In this document: positions 43,184 through 51,778 of the stretch, piece after piece
How the letters are laid out: each line of letters starts with the position of its first letter
Numbering within the stretch: position 1 is the stretch's first letter
Source: Permianibacter aggregans
GTDB taxonomy: Bacteria > Pseudomonadota > Gammaproteobacteria > Enterobacterales > Permianibacteraceae
Assembly: GCF_009756665.1 (NCBI RefSeq)
Contig: NZ_CP037953.1
Location: 186,001 to 250,000, forward strand
Reading direction: 5' to 3'
Length of the DNA stretch: 64,000 nt
The notes under the pieces: model-generated
Seen by the model: the letters and a program-made list of their open reading frames with translations, nothing else
Told to the model about the DNA's origin: nothing
Database searches by the model: none
Position numbers and translations under genes: made by a program

Positions 43184-45445
43184 ATGCCGATTCGCTTTAT
43201 ACGTTCCTTGACCGCTCCTCTGCCACGGGCGCTGTTGTTATGTAGCATGCTTGTGGCGCCATGTTCAGCCCTGGCAGCTGAGCAAGACGCGATCGTGGTC
43301 GATGGTCTAGCCTCGGAAAGTTTCTGGCAGCAAGCGCAAGTATTCGATCAGTTGGTTGCTGTCGAGCCGTTCACCCGCGAAACACCGAAACACCAGCAAC
43401 GCATTCGTGTTATCTCGCTGCCAGCTGGCATCGCTGTCCATTTCGACATTGACCAGCCACCGGAAGTGCTGCGCACCAAACCCAATACCCAGCGTGATCG
43501 AGCCGGCCCAGCCGACCGGGTCAATGTCGTTATCGACTACGACAATCAAGGCCTCACTGCCTACAACTTCACTGTGACCTTGGCCGGCAATATTGAAGAC
43601 GGCATTGTCGGCCGCAACAGTTTCAATGCGGATTGGGATGGCGATTGGAAATACGCAGTACAGGAAACCGAGCAAGGTTGGACCGTGGAAATGTTGCTGC
43701 CGTGGACCATTACCGCAATGGCTCCGGTTGATGGCGATACGCGTACCATCGGCATTTATCTTGATCGGGTATTGAAAAGCACCGGTGAGCGTTTCGCTTA
43801 CCCGGCCATTCGTTATTCACAAAGTGATTACGTCAATTCGCTGGCCGAAATTTCGGTGAAGAACTACGCGGCGACTACCTCGAACTGGTTTCCGTATGTC
43901 AGCATGGTTTATGACCAGGTCAATGATGATGTCGATCAGAAAGTCGGACTAGATTGGTTTTTCCGCTACTCCAATGCCTTTCAGCTCATCGCCAGCCTGA
44001 ATCCGGATTTCGGTCAGGTCGAAAGCGATGATCTAGTCGTCAACTTCTCGGCCATCGAAGTATTCTTTTCTGATAAACGACCGTTCTTCACCGAAAACCA
44101 CGACGACTTCAAACTGCCTTTGCCGGACGAAGGTGAACTGATTTACACCCGCCGCATGGGCGCCAATCGCGACGATGGCAAAGGCGTCGCCAATATCGAT
44201 GTAGCCAGTAAACTGCGCTTGGCCAGCAGCAACAGCTCGCTCAGTTATCTGGTGGTGCGCGAAGAAGATTTCGGCGACGATATCGGCCGTCAGTTTCAAG
44301 TGTTGAGGCCACGATTATTGCTTGGCGATACCCTGATTGGCGCGGCCATCATGCGCACCGAGAAGCCCTACTTCGATCGTGTTGCCGATGTGCTCGCTGT
44401 GGACGCTGAGCAAAGCTTTGCCAGTGGTTTGAAACTCCGTGGCCAATGGCTGCAAAGCGAAATCGATCAATCGCTGACCGAAAAGGAAGGTGGCGGTGCT
44501 TGGTTGACGCTTGATTACAATCCGGTTGCGGAATGGCAGCACACGCTGGAATTTCTGCACTATGACGACGACTTGCAATTGTCCGATCTGGGCTTTGTCC
44601 AACGGACCAATCTGGAACAAGGCGCTTATTTTGGTCGCCATGTGCAAACCCATGAAAACTGGAACATGCTGAAAGAAATTGAATGGGTCACCAGACTATC
44701 GAAGAGCCGCAATCAGCAAGGAGAAGACTTGCCTGACTGGTTCCGGCTTTCCGCGAATCTGCGCTTTGCCAATGCCGATCAGCTTTATCTTTTCTACCGT
44801 CACGAAAGTGCTGGTGTCGACGATTTGATTTCTCGTGGCAACGGTTTGTGGAATAAACCTGCCGTCAATCTGGCTATTCTTGAATACATCGGCGCCCGGC
44901 GTGTTGATATGGCGTGGGGTGCGGTGTATGAACAAGGTCAGGAAGGACTAAGGGACTATTATCGCGACTACGCCATCGGTCTGACCTACTTTTTCGCCGA
45001 CCAACTCAGCACCGAGTTCTGGCTTGGCTATCGCGACAGCCAGGATTGGTTAATCTGGCAACAAGCGAACGAATTCAGCCGTTACCGCAGCCACCGTGGC
45101 AGCGTCGATTGGCAACTCGATTGGTTTCCGGATGAGCATCAGGAACTGCGCCTGAAATTCCAATGGCTGAATATCGATGGTGTTGACGGACAACGTTATA
45201 CGCTGTTCGACCGGCGCATGAACGCCAGCGGCCAAGCCGTAGAGGATTTGCATATCAATACGCTAGGCTTTCAGCTTCGTTATCGCTATAAGCTGAGCTT
45301 GCTGTCGGATATTTTTGTTGTCTATTCACGCGGCGGTTTCGAACAGAATAATGACACCAGCGAGTCGACCGGGCAAACCTTCAGTGACGCCCTGTCGCTA
45401 CGCGACGCCGATCAGTTGTTGTTCAAATGGCGCATGCATTTTTAA
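43184..45445 (+). CDS. DUF5916 outer-membrane-type protein with a CBM9-like domain
   Basis: A 753-residue protein with a signal peptide (about 1-32) and an N-terminal carbohydrate-binding-like fold (about 38-215; ADRVNVVIDYDNQGLTAYNF). The C-terminal half matches DUF5916: NPDFGQVESDDLVVNFSAIE then VFFSDKRPFFTENHDDF, followed by strands ending in KWRMHF. The alternating pattern and terminal Phe suggest an outer-membrane beta-barrel. Function is unknown; related proteins are often encoded near peptidase or transport genes. No clear Shine-Dalgarno sequence precedes the ATG. Confidence 0.88.
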   Translation: MPIRFIRSLTAPLPRALLLCSMLVAPCSALAAEQDAIVVDGLASESFWQQAQVFDQLVAVEPFTRETPKHQQRIRVISLPAGIAVHFDIDQPPEVLRTKPNTQRDRAGPADRVNVVIDYDNQGLTAYNFTVTLAGNIEDGIVGRNSFNADWDGDWKYAVQETEQGWTVEMLLPWTITAMAPVDGDTRTIGIYLDRVLKSTGERFAYPAIRYSQSDYVNSLAEISVKNYAATTSNWFPYVSMVYDQVNDDVDQKVGLDWFFRYSNAFQLIASLNPDFGQVESDDLVVNFSAIEVFFSDKRPFFTENHDDFKLPLPDEGELIYTRRMGANRDDGKGVANIDVASKLRLASSNSSLSYLVVREEDFGDDIGRQFQVLRPRLLLGDTLIGAAIMRTEKPYFDRVADVLAVDAEQSFASGLKLRGQWLQSEIDQSLTEKEGGGAWLTLDYNPVAEWQHTLEFLHYDDDLQLSDLGFVQRTNLEQGAYFGRHVQTHENWNMLKEIEWVTRLSKSRNQQGEDLPDWFRLSANLRFANADQLYLFYRHESAGVDDLISRGNGLWNKPAVNLAILEYIGARRVDMAWGAVYEQGQEGLRDYYRDYAIGLTYFFADQLSTEFWLGYRDSQDWLIWQQANEFSRYRSHRGSVDWQLDWFPDEHQELRLKFQWLNIDGVDGQRYTLFDRRMNASGQAVEDLHINTLGFQLRYRYKLSLLSDIFVVYSRGGFEQNNDTSESTGQTFSDALSLRDADQLLFKWRMHF

Positions 45446-45455
45446 GAAAACTATT

Positions 45456-45842
45456 TCAGCCAGCGGCTTTCAGTGCTTCCCCTTCACTCAGCCATTGCAA
45501 AGCCTGCTGTCGCTCGCTGAATACTCGTGCGTTCCACGGCAAAGGTCGTGGTGTCGCCAACCAGACCTGACAGGAAAGCTCGGTCAATGGGTGTTCAGCC
45601 CAGAAAGCCGTTGCGATGATTTCTGGCATGGCGGCAAATCGCTGCTGCCCTTCGTAATTAAACAAGAAACGGTGTTGGCGATTGACCAACAAACGAATTG
45701 GCAACTGAAAATGCTGCAACAGATAATGGTGGACGCGCGCCACTTTGTCGCCATCCAATTCGACGCGATCATTGACGATCAACTCAGCCAGGTCCGGCTT
45801 GTGCTGAAGAATCGTGGCGAACGGCAAATCGTCCTGCTCCAT
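45456..45842 (-). CDS. Small protein, possibly SpoIIAA/STAS-like
   Basis: A 128-residue soluble protein. The C-terminal pattern RVFSERQQALQWLSEG resembles the end of SpoIIAA-like/STAS domains (often FxxxxxALxWL), and the middle has the strand-helix alternation expected. No signal peptide. It follows yigZ by 68 bp on the same strand. The assignment is by a short motif, so the fold call is weak. Confidence 0.55.
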   Translation of the reverse strand: MEQDDLPFATILQHKPDLAELIVNDRVELDGDKVARVHHYLLQHFQLPIRLLVNRQHRFLFNYEGQQRFAAMPEIIATAFWAEHPLTELSCQVWLATPRPLPWNARVFSERQQALQWLSEGEALKAAG

Positions 45843-45910
45843 GCCGGTGTACCTCTTTTCTGCTCTCCCTGCATCAGTGTAGAAGCAAAAGGCGTTTTGC
45901 GATCACACTG

Positions 45911-46510
45911 TTACGGATTGGTACAAATTTCCAGTTCGCCCCGACTGATTTGCACTAAACACCGTTCAAATTCCGGCCACAATTCAAGCGGTAGTTCCAA
46001 ATCGAACTGCACTTGCTCTCGATGCTGACAGCCAACCAGATTAGCTTGGTATTGTGGTAGCAGATAACGCAACTGAGGTTCCAACGGATAAGCAAAACGC
46101 AGGCTGACGGTCATCATCGTTTTGTACGCCTGTTTCTCAACCTGCTGCACGGCGAGTTGCGCGGCCTGTTGATAAGCACGCAACAGACCCCCTGTGCCCA
46201 GCAACGTACCACCGTAATAGCGGGTAACGACGAGCACCACATTGGTCAATGGTGCATGTTGCAAGATATTCAGCATTGGTCGACCAGCGGTACCCGACAC
46301 TTCGCCATCATCAGAGCAGGCCGATTGCGCCAAATTTTTTCCACCGATGGTATAGGCATAGGTGTTATGTGTGGCATCGGAAAACTGCCGACGGCAATCG
46401 GCAATAAATTGCTCTGCTTGATCGATGGAATCTGCCGGCGCCAGGCTGGCAATGAAACGACTTTTCTTGACTTCGGTTTCGAGACGAACGCTGCTGGTCG
46501 GTGTCTGCAA
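45911..46510 (-). CDS. yigZ: YigZ/IMPACT-family protein
   Basis: A 199-residue protein of the UPF0029/YigZ family; members associate with stalled or modified translation, but the biochemical role is open. The signature KKSRFIASLAPADSIDQAEQ, then CSDDGEVSGTAGRPMLNIL and NVVLVVTRYYGGTLLGTGGL is clear. I start at the TTG at 46510 (MQTPTSSVRLETEVKK) because GAGG lies 8 bp upstream and this follows the upstream gene's TAA by 2 bp; the frame extends further but would overlap it. Length fits the 204 residues of E. coli YigZ. Confidence 0.9.
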   Translation of the reverse strand: MQTPTSSVRLETEVKKSRFIASLAPADSIDQAEQFIADCRRQFSDATHNTYAYTIGGKNLAQSACSDDGEVSGTAGRPMLNILQHAPLTNVVLVVTRYYGGTLLGTGGLLRAYQQAAQLAVQQVEKQAYKTMMTVSLRFAYPLEPQLRYLLPQYQANLVGCQHREQVQFDLELPLELWPEFERCLVQISRGELEICTNP

Positions 46511-46512
46511 AC

Positions 46513-47340
46513 TTATGCCCTCGGCCCGCACAGCGCCAGCACCGCTCCCGCCGGATCGCGTACCACGCAAAAATGCTGACCCGCCAGCGGTTTCGGGCCG
46601 TAAACGATTTCCCCGCCCAGCGATTTGGCTTTGCTGATGCAGTCATCAAGATTTTCCACCTGTACGTACTGCAACCACTGAGACGGAATGCCTTCGTTGA
46701 CGCCTCGATGATGACAAACACCGGCGACACATTCGTCATCGGCCGCCAACATGCTGAAATCGGAATAATCCCCCATATCACAGGCTTCGATTTTCCAGCC
46801 GACCACGGCTTGATAAAAGTCACGCACTTGCTCAGCGTTGTTGACGGTCAAATCGCGCCACACAATGCTGCCAACCGCAACGGGCGGCTGACGCACAAAC
46901 TGTCCCTGCAAAACCGTTTGCCAGCTTTGATCGCTTTGCTGCATTTCCGTGCGGCTGTGCATGCTGTCACCGTGGACTTCTACTGTGGTGCGCATCGCGC
47001 GTTGGTGCATGCTGCCAACTAGAACCAGGTTGCCGTTACTGATCGTTCCAGTGAAGCGAACCGGTTCTGGATCGAGTTCATCGTACCAGTGCATCAGCAA
47101 TGCTGGCGGTTCGTGCGCGACACGGTAAACCGCCATGCCACGATGCGATGGCGCCTCATCAAAATGCTGATGGAAATGCAATGTCGCCAATTGTCCATCA
47201 AGTTGCAGCGTGCATTCGCTGCGGGTTTCGGCGTCCATTTCCCGCTCAGAAATAATGCCCGCTGCAAACGTCTCACGACCGCGCCAGCGCCCTTCCATGT
47301 TCGCCAGAAAATCCAGATAGTCCTGCGCGGTCGTGTTCAT
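46513..47340 (-). CDS. Fusion of a DUF1579-like domain and a VOC (glyoxalase-like) domain
   Basis: The N-terminal about 150 residues (LANMEGRWRGRETFAAG, HRGMAVYRVAHEP, TGTISNGNLVLVG) resemble DUF1579/lipocalin-like beta-barrel proteins. The C-terminal about 115 residues (GSIVWRDLTVNNAEQVRDFY and QAVVGWKIEACDMG, then GIPSQWLQYVQVENLDDCIS, ending DPAGAVLALCGP) form a vicinal-oxygen-chelate domain of the glyoxalase/YdcJ type. A possible metal Glu or His pair is not complete. Total is 275 residues. It lies between a HAAS membrane gene (24 bp) and yigZ (2 bp) in one operon. Confidence 0.8.
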   Translation of the reverse strand: MNTTAQDYLDFLANMEGRWRGRETFAAGIISEREMDAETRSECTLQLDGQLATLHFHQHFDEAPSHRGMAVYRVAHEPPALLMHWYDELDPEPVRFTGTISNGNLVLVGSMHQRAMRTTVEVHGDSMHSRTEMQQSDQSWQTVLQGQFVRQPPVAVGSIVWRDLTVNNAEQVRDFYQAVVGWKIEACDMGDYSDFSMLAADDECVAGVCHHRGVNEGIPSQWLQYVQVENLDDCISKAKSLGGEIVYGPKPLAGQHFCVVRDPAGAVLALCGPRA

Positions 47341-47364
47341 TCCATTCTCCTTAAACTATTCGCC

Positions 47365-48270
47365 TCAAGCGCTCGATTTCACCAGCAGATGTTTGGCCAG
47401 CTTGCCGTGCAGTTGACCAACCAGCCGGACAAGATGCAACACCAGTGTCAGACCAATGATACCCAGTGGTACAAGCAACAGGTTTTCCGGCCAAGTCAGA
47501 TAATAATCGCCGTTCAGATTGATCTGAAACTCGTTGGAAAAATACTGCAGTATCGGTGCGAAGGTAAAAATCACCGAAACGATCAAGCCGGTAAACGCGA
47601 ACGTGAAGTACGCAATCCCCAATGGCAGCATAGCTGCCATATAGACCAGCGTCGTCCAGGTGCGCCAATCGGTCAGCATTTCCTTGATTTTTTCCATCAA
47701 GGTCTGGCCGGCAACACGCTGTGGTCGACGCGGCATCCGTTCACCGAGCAGCACTTCGATGATGCGGCCTTCGACCAGCGAGAACAAACGTACCGATGCC
47801 ATGAACAGCAGGAAGAATGGCACACCGAAAATCAGAATCGCAAAACCAACCGACATCGACAAACCGGTTACGGCCCAGGTGAAGTAAATGATCCCGGTCG
47901 CCAAGGTCAGCAACATGTAGAACAGGCTGCTGTAGGTTTTCGGATCGCGATAAACCTGAAAAATCCGGCCCAGCAACGAGCTGGATTTGCGCACATCCGG
48001 CGAGCGCGTAGCGCGACTGACCACCGCTTCGGTTTGCAAGTAAGCGGCAGCCACTTCTTCCGGTGTACCGTAGCTGTCTTTCAGTTTCAGCAGCAGCTCG
48101 GCCTCACTCAAGTCCAGGTGCTCTGCCCGCTCCGCACGCAGATATTCCTCGGCATCGTAGACGGCGTCCTGAATCACGGCCGGATCGGCGTCCTGCATCA
48201 CCTGACGCAGTTCCGCCAGAAACTCAGCGATGGTGCTGGGATAGGAAGTGCTCGAATTTCCGTTACGCAT
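47365..48270 (-). CDS. HAAS/DUF1700-type membrane sensor protein
   Basis: An N-terminal helical domain (about 10-90; IAEFLAELRQVMQDADPAVI, then LLLKLKDSYGTPEEVAAAYL) is the HAAS signalling domain that works with PadR regulators. It is followed by about five hydrophobic helices (about 117-160, 200-250, 270-290). I start at 48270 (MRNGNSSTSY), overlapping the padR end by 8 bp; the frame is open upstream but overlaps padR. Length is 301 residues. PadR plus HAAS pairs are known to form envelope-stress or lipid-related regulatory units. Confidence 0.85.
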   Translation of the reverse strand: MRNGNSSTSYPSTIAEFLAELRQVMQDADPAVIQDAVYDAEEYLRAERAEHLDLSEAELLLKLKDSYGTPEEVAAAYLQTEAVVSRATRSPDVRKSSSLLGRIFQVYRDPKTYSSLFYMLLTLATGIIYFTWAVTGLSMSVGFAILIFGVPFFLLFMASVRLFSLVEGRIIEVLLGERMPRRPQRVAGQTLMEKIKEMLTDWRTWTTLVYMAAMLPLGIAYFTFAFTGLIVSVIFTFAPILQYFSNEFQINLNGDYYLTWPENLLLVPLGIIGLTLVLHLVRLVGQLHGKLAKHLLVKSSA

Positions 48271-48649
48271 GATCGGCCTCCGACAAAATCTGATCGACGA
48301 AATTTTTGGTTTTCTGCCAGGCTTGCTGCCATTCAACGAGCACAGCCCTGCCTTGCTCGGTAATCCGGTAGTAGCGGCGTGGTGGGCCGCTGACCGAAGG
48401 CTCGACGTAGCTGTCGAGCAGGCCATTGGCGCACATCGTTCGCAACACCGGGTACAACGCGCTCTGCTTGCCGGCGACCACACTCTCGTCCGCCTGCTCC
48501 AGCGTTTTGGCGATTTGATAACCGTACAGCGGCTGGCCAGCCCGTTCGATAATGGTCAGCATGACCAGCGCCACGGTACCGGCGTTCAACTCGCGCTGCA
48601 GCTTTTTGACGTGCGGGTTTTCCGTCGCACTGAAATTTTCCTGATCCAT
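48263..48649 (-). CDS. PadR-family transcriptional regulator
   Basis: A 128-residue winged-helix regulator. The motif LIMLTI-like helices (VALVMLTIIERAGQPLYGYQ, about 25-44), IAKTLEQADESVVAGKQSAL, and YPVLRTMCANGLLDSYVEP, followed by PPRRYYRITEQGRA, is characteristic of PadR (helix 3 SALYPVL). Start at 48649 is preferred (MDQENFSATENPH) with AGCAGG upstream; two earlier Mets exist. It overlaps the HAAS gene it should control. It likely represses its own operon until a HAAS-linked signal relieves it. Confidence 0.9.
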   Translation of the reverse strand: MDQENFSATENPHVKKLQRELNAGTVALVMLTIIERAGQPLYGYQIAKTLEQADESVVAGKQSALYPVLRTMCANGLLDSYVEPSVSGPPRRYYRITEQGRAVLVEWQQAWQKTKNFVDQILSEADHA

Positions 48650-48748
48650 ACCTGCTCTGCCTCGCATCATGTCGATGATGTGGGCTTAGTATGGATTAAA
48701 CACTATTACTAATTTAACAGTAGTTGTGTACAGATGTTTCTGCGCACT

Positions 48749-49966
48749 TTAGGGCCCTTGCACCGGCGGAATGGCCTTCAAAACGATGATCAGTCCAATC
48801 ACCATCATGACGGCCGCCAGGAAAAACGGCGCGCCCGGCAAATGGAGAAATGCCGCCTCACTGATAAACCAGGCAAATATCTGGGTGAACAGCAGCGGCG
48901 AGAACGTGCCGGCAATACCCATCATGCAACTATTGGCGCCCTGTAATTGCCCTTGCTCTGAAGCTGAAACTCGCCGTGTCATCAGCCCTTGCAAGGCCGG
49001 ACCGATAAAACCCATGAACGCAAAAATCGGGATGCCGGCCCAGAACCAGAGTGGCCCCGGTGCCAGACCGTAAATGACATAACCGGCGCAACCGGCGACC
49101 AGCGCCACCATCAACATCTTGCGTTCGCCAATCAGCGCCACGGCTTTTTTCACCAGAACGGCCTGAACGATCACGTTGCAAATCCCCACCGCAGCGAGCG
49201 TCAAACCCGTGACTTTCGCGTTCCAGCCATAGCGGTAACCGACATACAAGACAAACGTGCTTGGCAGCACGTAATGGGCAATATGTTGCAGAAAACTGAT
49301 CGAGGCCAGTGACGCTAGCTCCGGATGGGAACGCAGCAATTTCAGTGAACCGACTGGATTGGCTCGACGCCAGGAAAACTGGCAACGTTTCTCTTCCGGC
49401 AAAGATTCCGGTAAAACAAAAAAACCGTAGGCAGCGTTAATAAGCGCCAGAATGCCGGCAACCCAGAACGGCAGTCGTGAATCGATATCGCCAAGTACAC
49501 CGCCCATCGCCGGGCCGACAATGAAACCAATACCCCAGGCCGCGCCCATCATGCCGAATGTCGCGGCGCGTTTTTCCGGCAGCGTCACGTCGGCAATGTA
49601 AGCACCGGCCGTGGAAAAACTGGCAGCGGTAATGCCGGAAATCACGCGACCAATAAACAACCAAGCGAGCGTTGGTGCCAAGGCCATCAGCAGGTAATCA
49701 AACCCTAAACCGAAACAAGAAATCAGAATGATTGGCCGACGGCCAAAGCGATCCGACAAAGCACCAAGAAACGGCGAAAACAAAAACTGCATCAAGGCCC
49801 AGGCCATGCCGAACACACCATAAATCTGCGCAGCATTGGCGGTGTTGCCACCCATGAATTCTTCAACGAGCTTCGGCAACACCGGAATGATGATACCGAG
49901 CGCCAGCACGTCGAGAATCAATGTGATAAAGATAAAAACAAACGCAGCGCGGCGCGGTTCGGCCAT
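48749..49966 (-). CDS. MFS transporter, TetA/TCR-type
   Basis: A 405-residue protein of 12 helices. The motif A loop reads GALSDRFGRRPIIL (about 68-81), and the MFS motif C-like GAAWGIGFIVGPAMGGVLG lies at about 142-160, matching the tetracycline-efflux/drug-proton antiporter branch. The central loop has LPEEKRCQFSWRR. It may export a drug or metabolite; the substrate is not readable. It lies downstream of an M14 carboxypeptidase gene after a terminator, on the same strand. Confidence 0.9.
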   Translation of the reverse strand: MAEPRRAAFVFIFITLILDVLALGIIIPVLPKLVEEFMGGNTANAAQIYGVFGMAWALMQFLFSPFLGALSDRFGRRPIILISCFGLGFDYLLMALAPTLAWLFIGRVISGITAASFSTAGAYIADVTLPEKRAATFGMMGAAWGIGFIVGPAMGGVLGDIDSRLPFWVAGILALINAAYGFFVLPESLPEEKRCQFSWRRANPVGSLKLLRSHPELASLASISFLQHIAHYVLPSTFVLYVGYRYGWNAKVTGLTLAAVGICNVIVQAVLVKKAVALIGERKMLMVALVAGCAGYVIYGLAPGPLWFWAGIPIFAFMGFIGPALQGLMTRRVSASEQGQLQGANSCMMGIAGTFSPLLFTQIFAWFISEAAFLHLPGAPFFLAAVMMVIGLIIVLKAIPPVQGP

Positions 49967-49990
49967 AACGGTTTCCGTCTACTTCAAAAC

Positions 49991-50025
49991 AAAAAACACT
50001 GGCCGGCGAGGTGCCGGCCAGTTTT
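49991..50025 (-). terminator. Rho-independent terminator after the M14 gene
   Basis: Stem ACTGGCCGGC / GCCGGCCAGT with a 5-nt loop (49998-50022). On the minus strand it is followed by G then TTTTTT. It separates the carboxypeptidase from the MFS gene. Confidence 0.85.
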
Positions 50026-50041
50026 ATCTATCATTCAATAC

Positions 50042-51193
50042 TTAGCGCAAGTTCGGCAGCAGTTGCACAATCGGCTGCAACACCGAAGCGCCGAACTGGC
50101 GGCTGCGTTCGCTGCTCCAGCCAAACTCTACATCCGGCAGATTGGCGTTATCCTTGAACGGCATTTCAATCGTGTACGACAGGCACTTGAACTGCTCGCC
50201 GATCCAGCTGGTTGCCATTGAAAGATTGGCCTTGCCCGGCTCGTCTTTATCATAACCATAGATATCCTGGAATTCGGGTGATGCAATATGCCAGGCATCC
50301 TTGAACTGTTTTTCCAATCCGGCATGACGTTCATCGTAGCTCGGCACACCTTCGCAACCGGCAACAAAGTTATACGCTAAACCCTCGTCGCCGTGGACAT
50401 CCAGCGCCATATCAACGCCAATACGCTTCATTGCTTCACGCACATGAAACACTTCCGGGCTGCGCTCGACGGTTGATTCCAGCCACTCACGATTCAGGTT
50501 GGCGCCAACGGCGTTAGTGCGCAAATTGCCACGCACAGCACCATCCGGATTCATGTGCGGCACCACGTAAAAAACGGCATCCTGCAATGCCGCGCGCGCC
50601 ATCGCATCATTGCCATCAAGCAAACGCTCCAGAAATCCTTCAACAAACCATTCGGCCATCGTTTCACCGGGATGTTGACGGGCAATCATCCATACTTTGC
50701 GCTTGGCTTTCAGTTTTGCGGGCTTGGCTTCTTTGTCTTCGATGATCAGCATCGTCATATCGCGACCATCAATCGTTTGGCCGAGTTGGCGGACATTGAC
50801 CAGAGGCGATTCGTTGGCCCAGCCAATCAAATCCAGATGACGCTCATAGGAATACGGCTCGAAGTAGGCGAAATACACTTCATCGCATTCGGCCGTCATC
50901 TGCACTTCCATCGTTTCACCATCGAAACGGGTGGGCACACGGAACCATTCGCGACGGTTGTAACTGGCGACAACCTGATAATCTTCCCAACCTTTTGGAT
51001 AAGCAGTTTTGCTCAACTCAAGAAAACGTAAGCGCAGCTCCTGACCTTTGGTTTCATGCACACGGAAGAAAAACCACTGGGCAAATTCCGACGCGTTGTC
51101 CGGGCGAATCTTCACTTGGATATCATCAAATTTTTCTGCTTTGACCACGCTGATGGCGCCGCCATCAAAATTACAACTGATTTGCACCGACAC
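50042..51193 (-). CDS. M14-family zinc carboxypeptidase (cytosolic carboxypeptidase-like)
   Basis: A 383-residue protein. The N-terminal about 130 residues form a beta domain found in AGBL/CCP-type proteins. The catalytic domain has the zinc pair H-x-x-E in ARQHPGETMAEW (His174, Glu177), the conserved Asn-Pro block VVPHMNPDGAVRGNLRTNA, the third ligand in DVHGDEGL (about 272), and the catalytic Glu in SYTIEMPFKDN (about 343). No signal peptide, so it is cytoplasmic. It removes C-terminal residues from peptides or proteins; the natural substrate is unknown. Confidence 0.92.
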   Translation of the reverse strand: MSVQISCNFDGGAISVVKAEKFDDIQVKIRPDNASEFAQWFFFRVHETKGQELRLRFLELSKTAYPKGWEDYQVVASYNRREWFRVPTRFDGETMEVQMTAECDEVYFAYFEPYSYERHLDLIGWANESPLVNVRQLGQTIDGRDMTMLIIEDKEAKPAKLKAKRKVWMIARQHPGETMAEWFVEGFLERLLDGNDAMARAALQDAVFYVVPHMNPDGAVRGNLRTNAVGANLNREWLESTVERSPEVFHVREAMKRIGVDMALDVHGDEGLAYNFVAGCEGVPSYDERHAGLEKQFKDAWHIASPEFQDIYGYDKDEPGKANLSMATSWIGEQFKCLSYTIEMPFKDNANLPDVEFGWSSERSRQFGASVLQPIVQLLPNLR

Positions 51194-51318
51194 GGAGAAC
51201 TCCTCGTTGGTTGAATAACTATTGACTGGTCCGCGTTCTATCGAACCGAAAGATCACGCACGAATTGGGGTGAGCAGTGTATAAAAAATGGCGTCGACTG
51301 CCGAGTCCAACGGGCAAA

Positions 51319-51657
51319 TTACCGCAAAACGCTCAACGCTTCTTCGGCCGAAATCTCGGCAAAACGCGGCAGCATCTTGCCTTCGACCTCGACCAATTCA
51401 TGAAATACCGACGCATAACGTGACCAAAGCGTGCCATTGCTGGCCCGGTAGATGATCATCGGTTGTTTGTCGGCCTCGAACGTCACCTCCAACAGCATTT
51501 GATAGATGCCACCCTTGTAGTGACGAAACCAGCGCACCGGTTCGCTCGCCTCAGCAAGCGCAAGATATGCCATTGCGACAGGGCGTGGGAGGTTCACCGT
51601 ATCACCCGGTTGTTGCAAGGCTGACTTCAGGGTTGTGGACAGTGCTGATTCCGACAT
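51319..51657 (-). CDS. DUF1653-containing protein
   Basis: A 112-residue protein. RWFRHYKGGIYQMLLEVTF, then IIYRASNGTLWSRYASVF and a late PRFAEIS, fits the DUF1653 domain, a short beta-rich domain of unknown function often found next to RNA- or nucleotide-related genes. I start at 51657 (MSESALSTT), where GAGG is 8 bp upstream. It is divergent from dusC across a 121-bp region. Confidence 0.8.
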   Translation of the reverse strand: MSESALSTTLKSALQQPGDTVNLPRPVAMAYLALAEASEPVRWFRHYKGGIYQMLLEVTFEADKQPMIIYRASNGTLWSRYASVFHELVEVEGKMLPRFAEISAEEALSVLR

Positions 51658-51778
51658 GATGTGCACCTCATTTTTGCAGCCGGCCACCATAACGGCTGTA
51701 CGCATGTTCGGCAAGAAATGCTCAAGACTTGGACAATTTGGTTACAATACGCGGCCTCAAACTACCCTGCCCCAAATC

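Noticed and set aside
45315-46028. A 237-codon + strand frame over the DUF5916 end, the STAS-like gene and yigZ
   Set aside because: Crosses three genes on the other strand or in other frames; no ribosome site and no domain.
47089-48363. A 424-codon + strand open frame over the HAAS and DUF1579-VOC genes
   Set aside because: It lies wholly opposite two well supported genes, is rich in His/Gln/Arg typical of antisense shadows, and has no recognisable domain or ribosome site.
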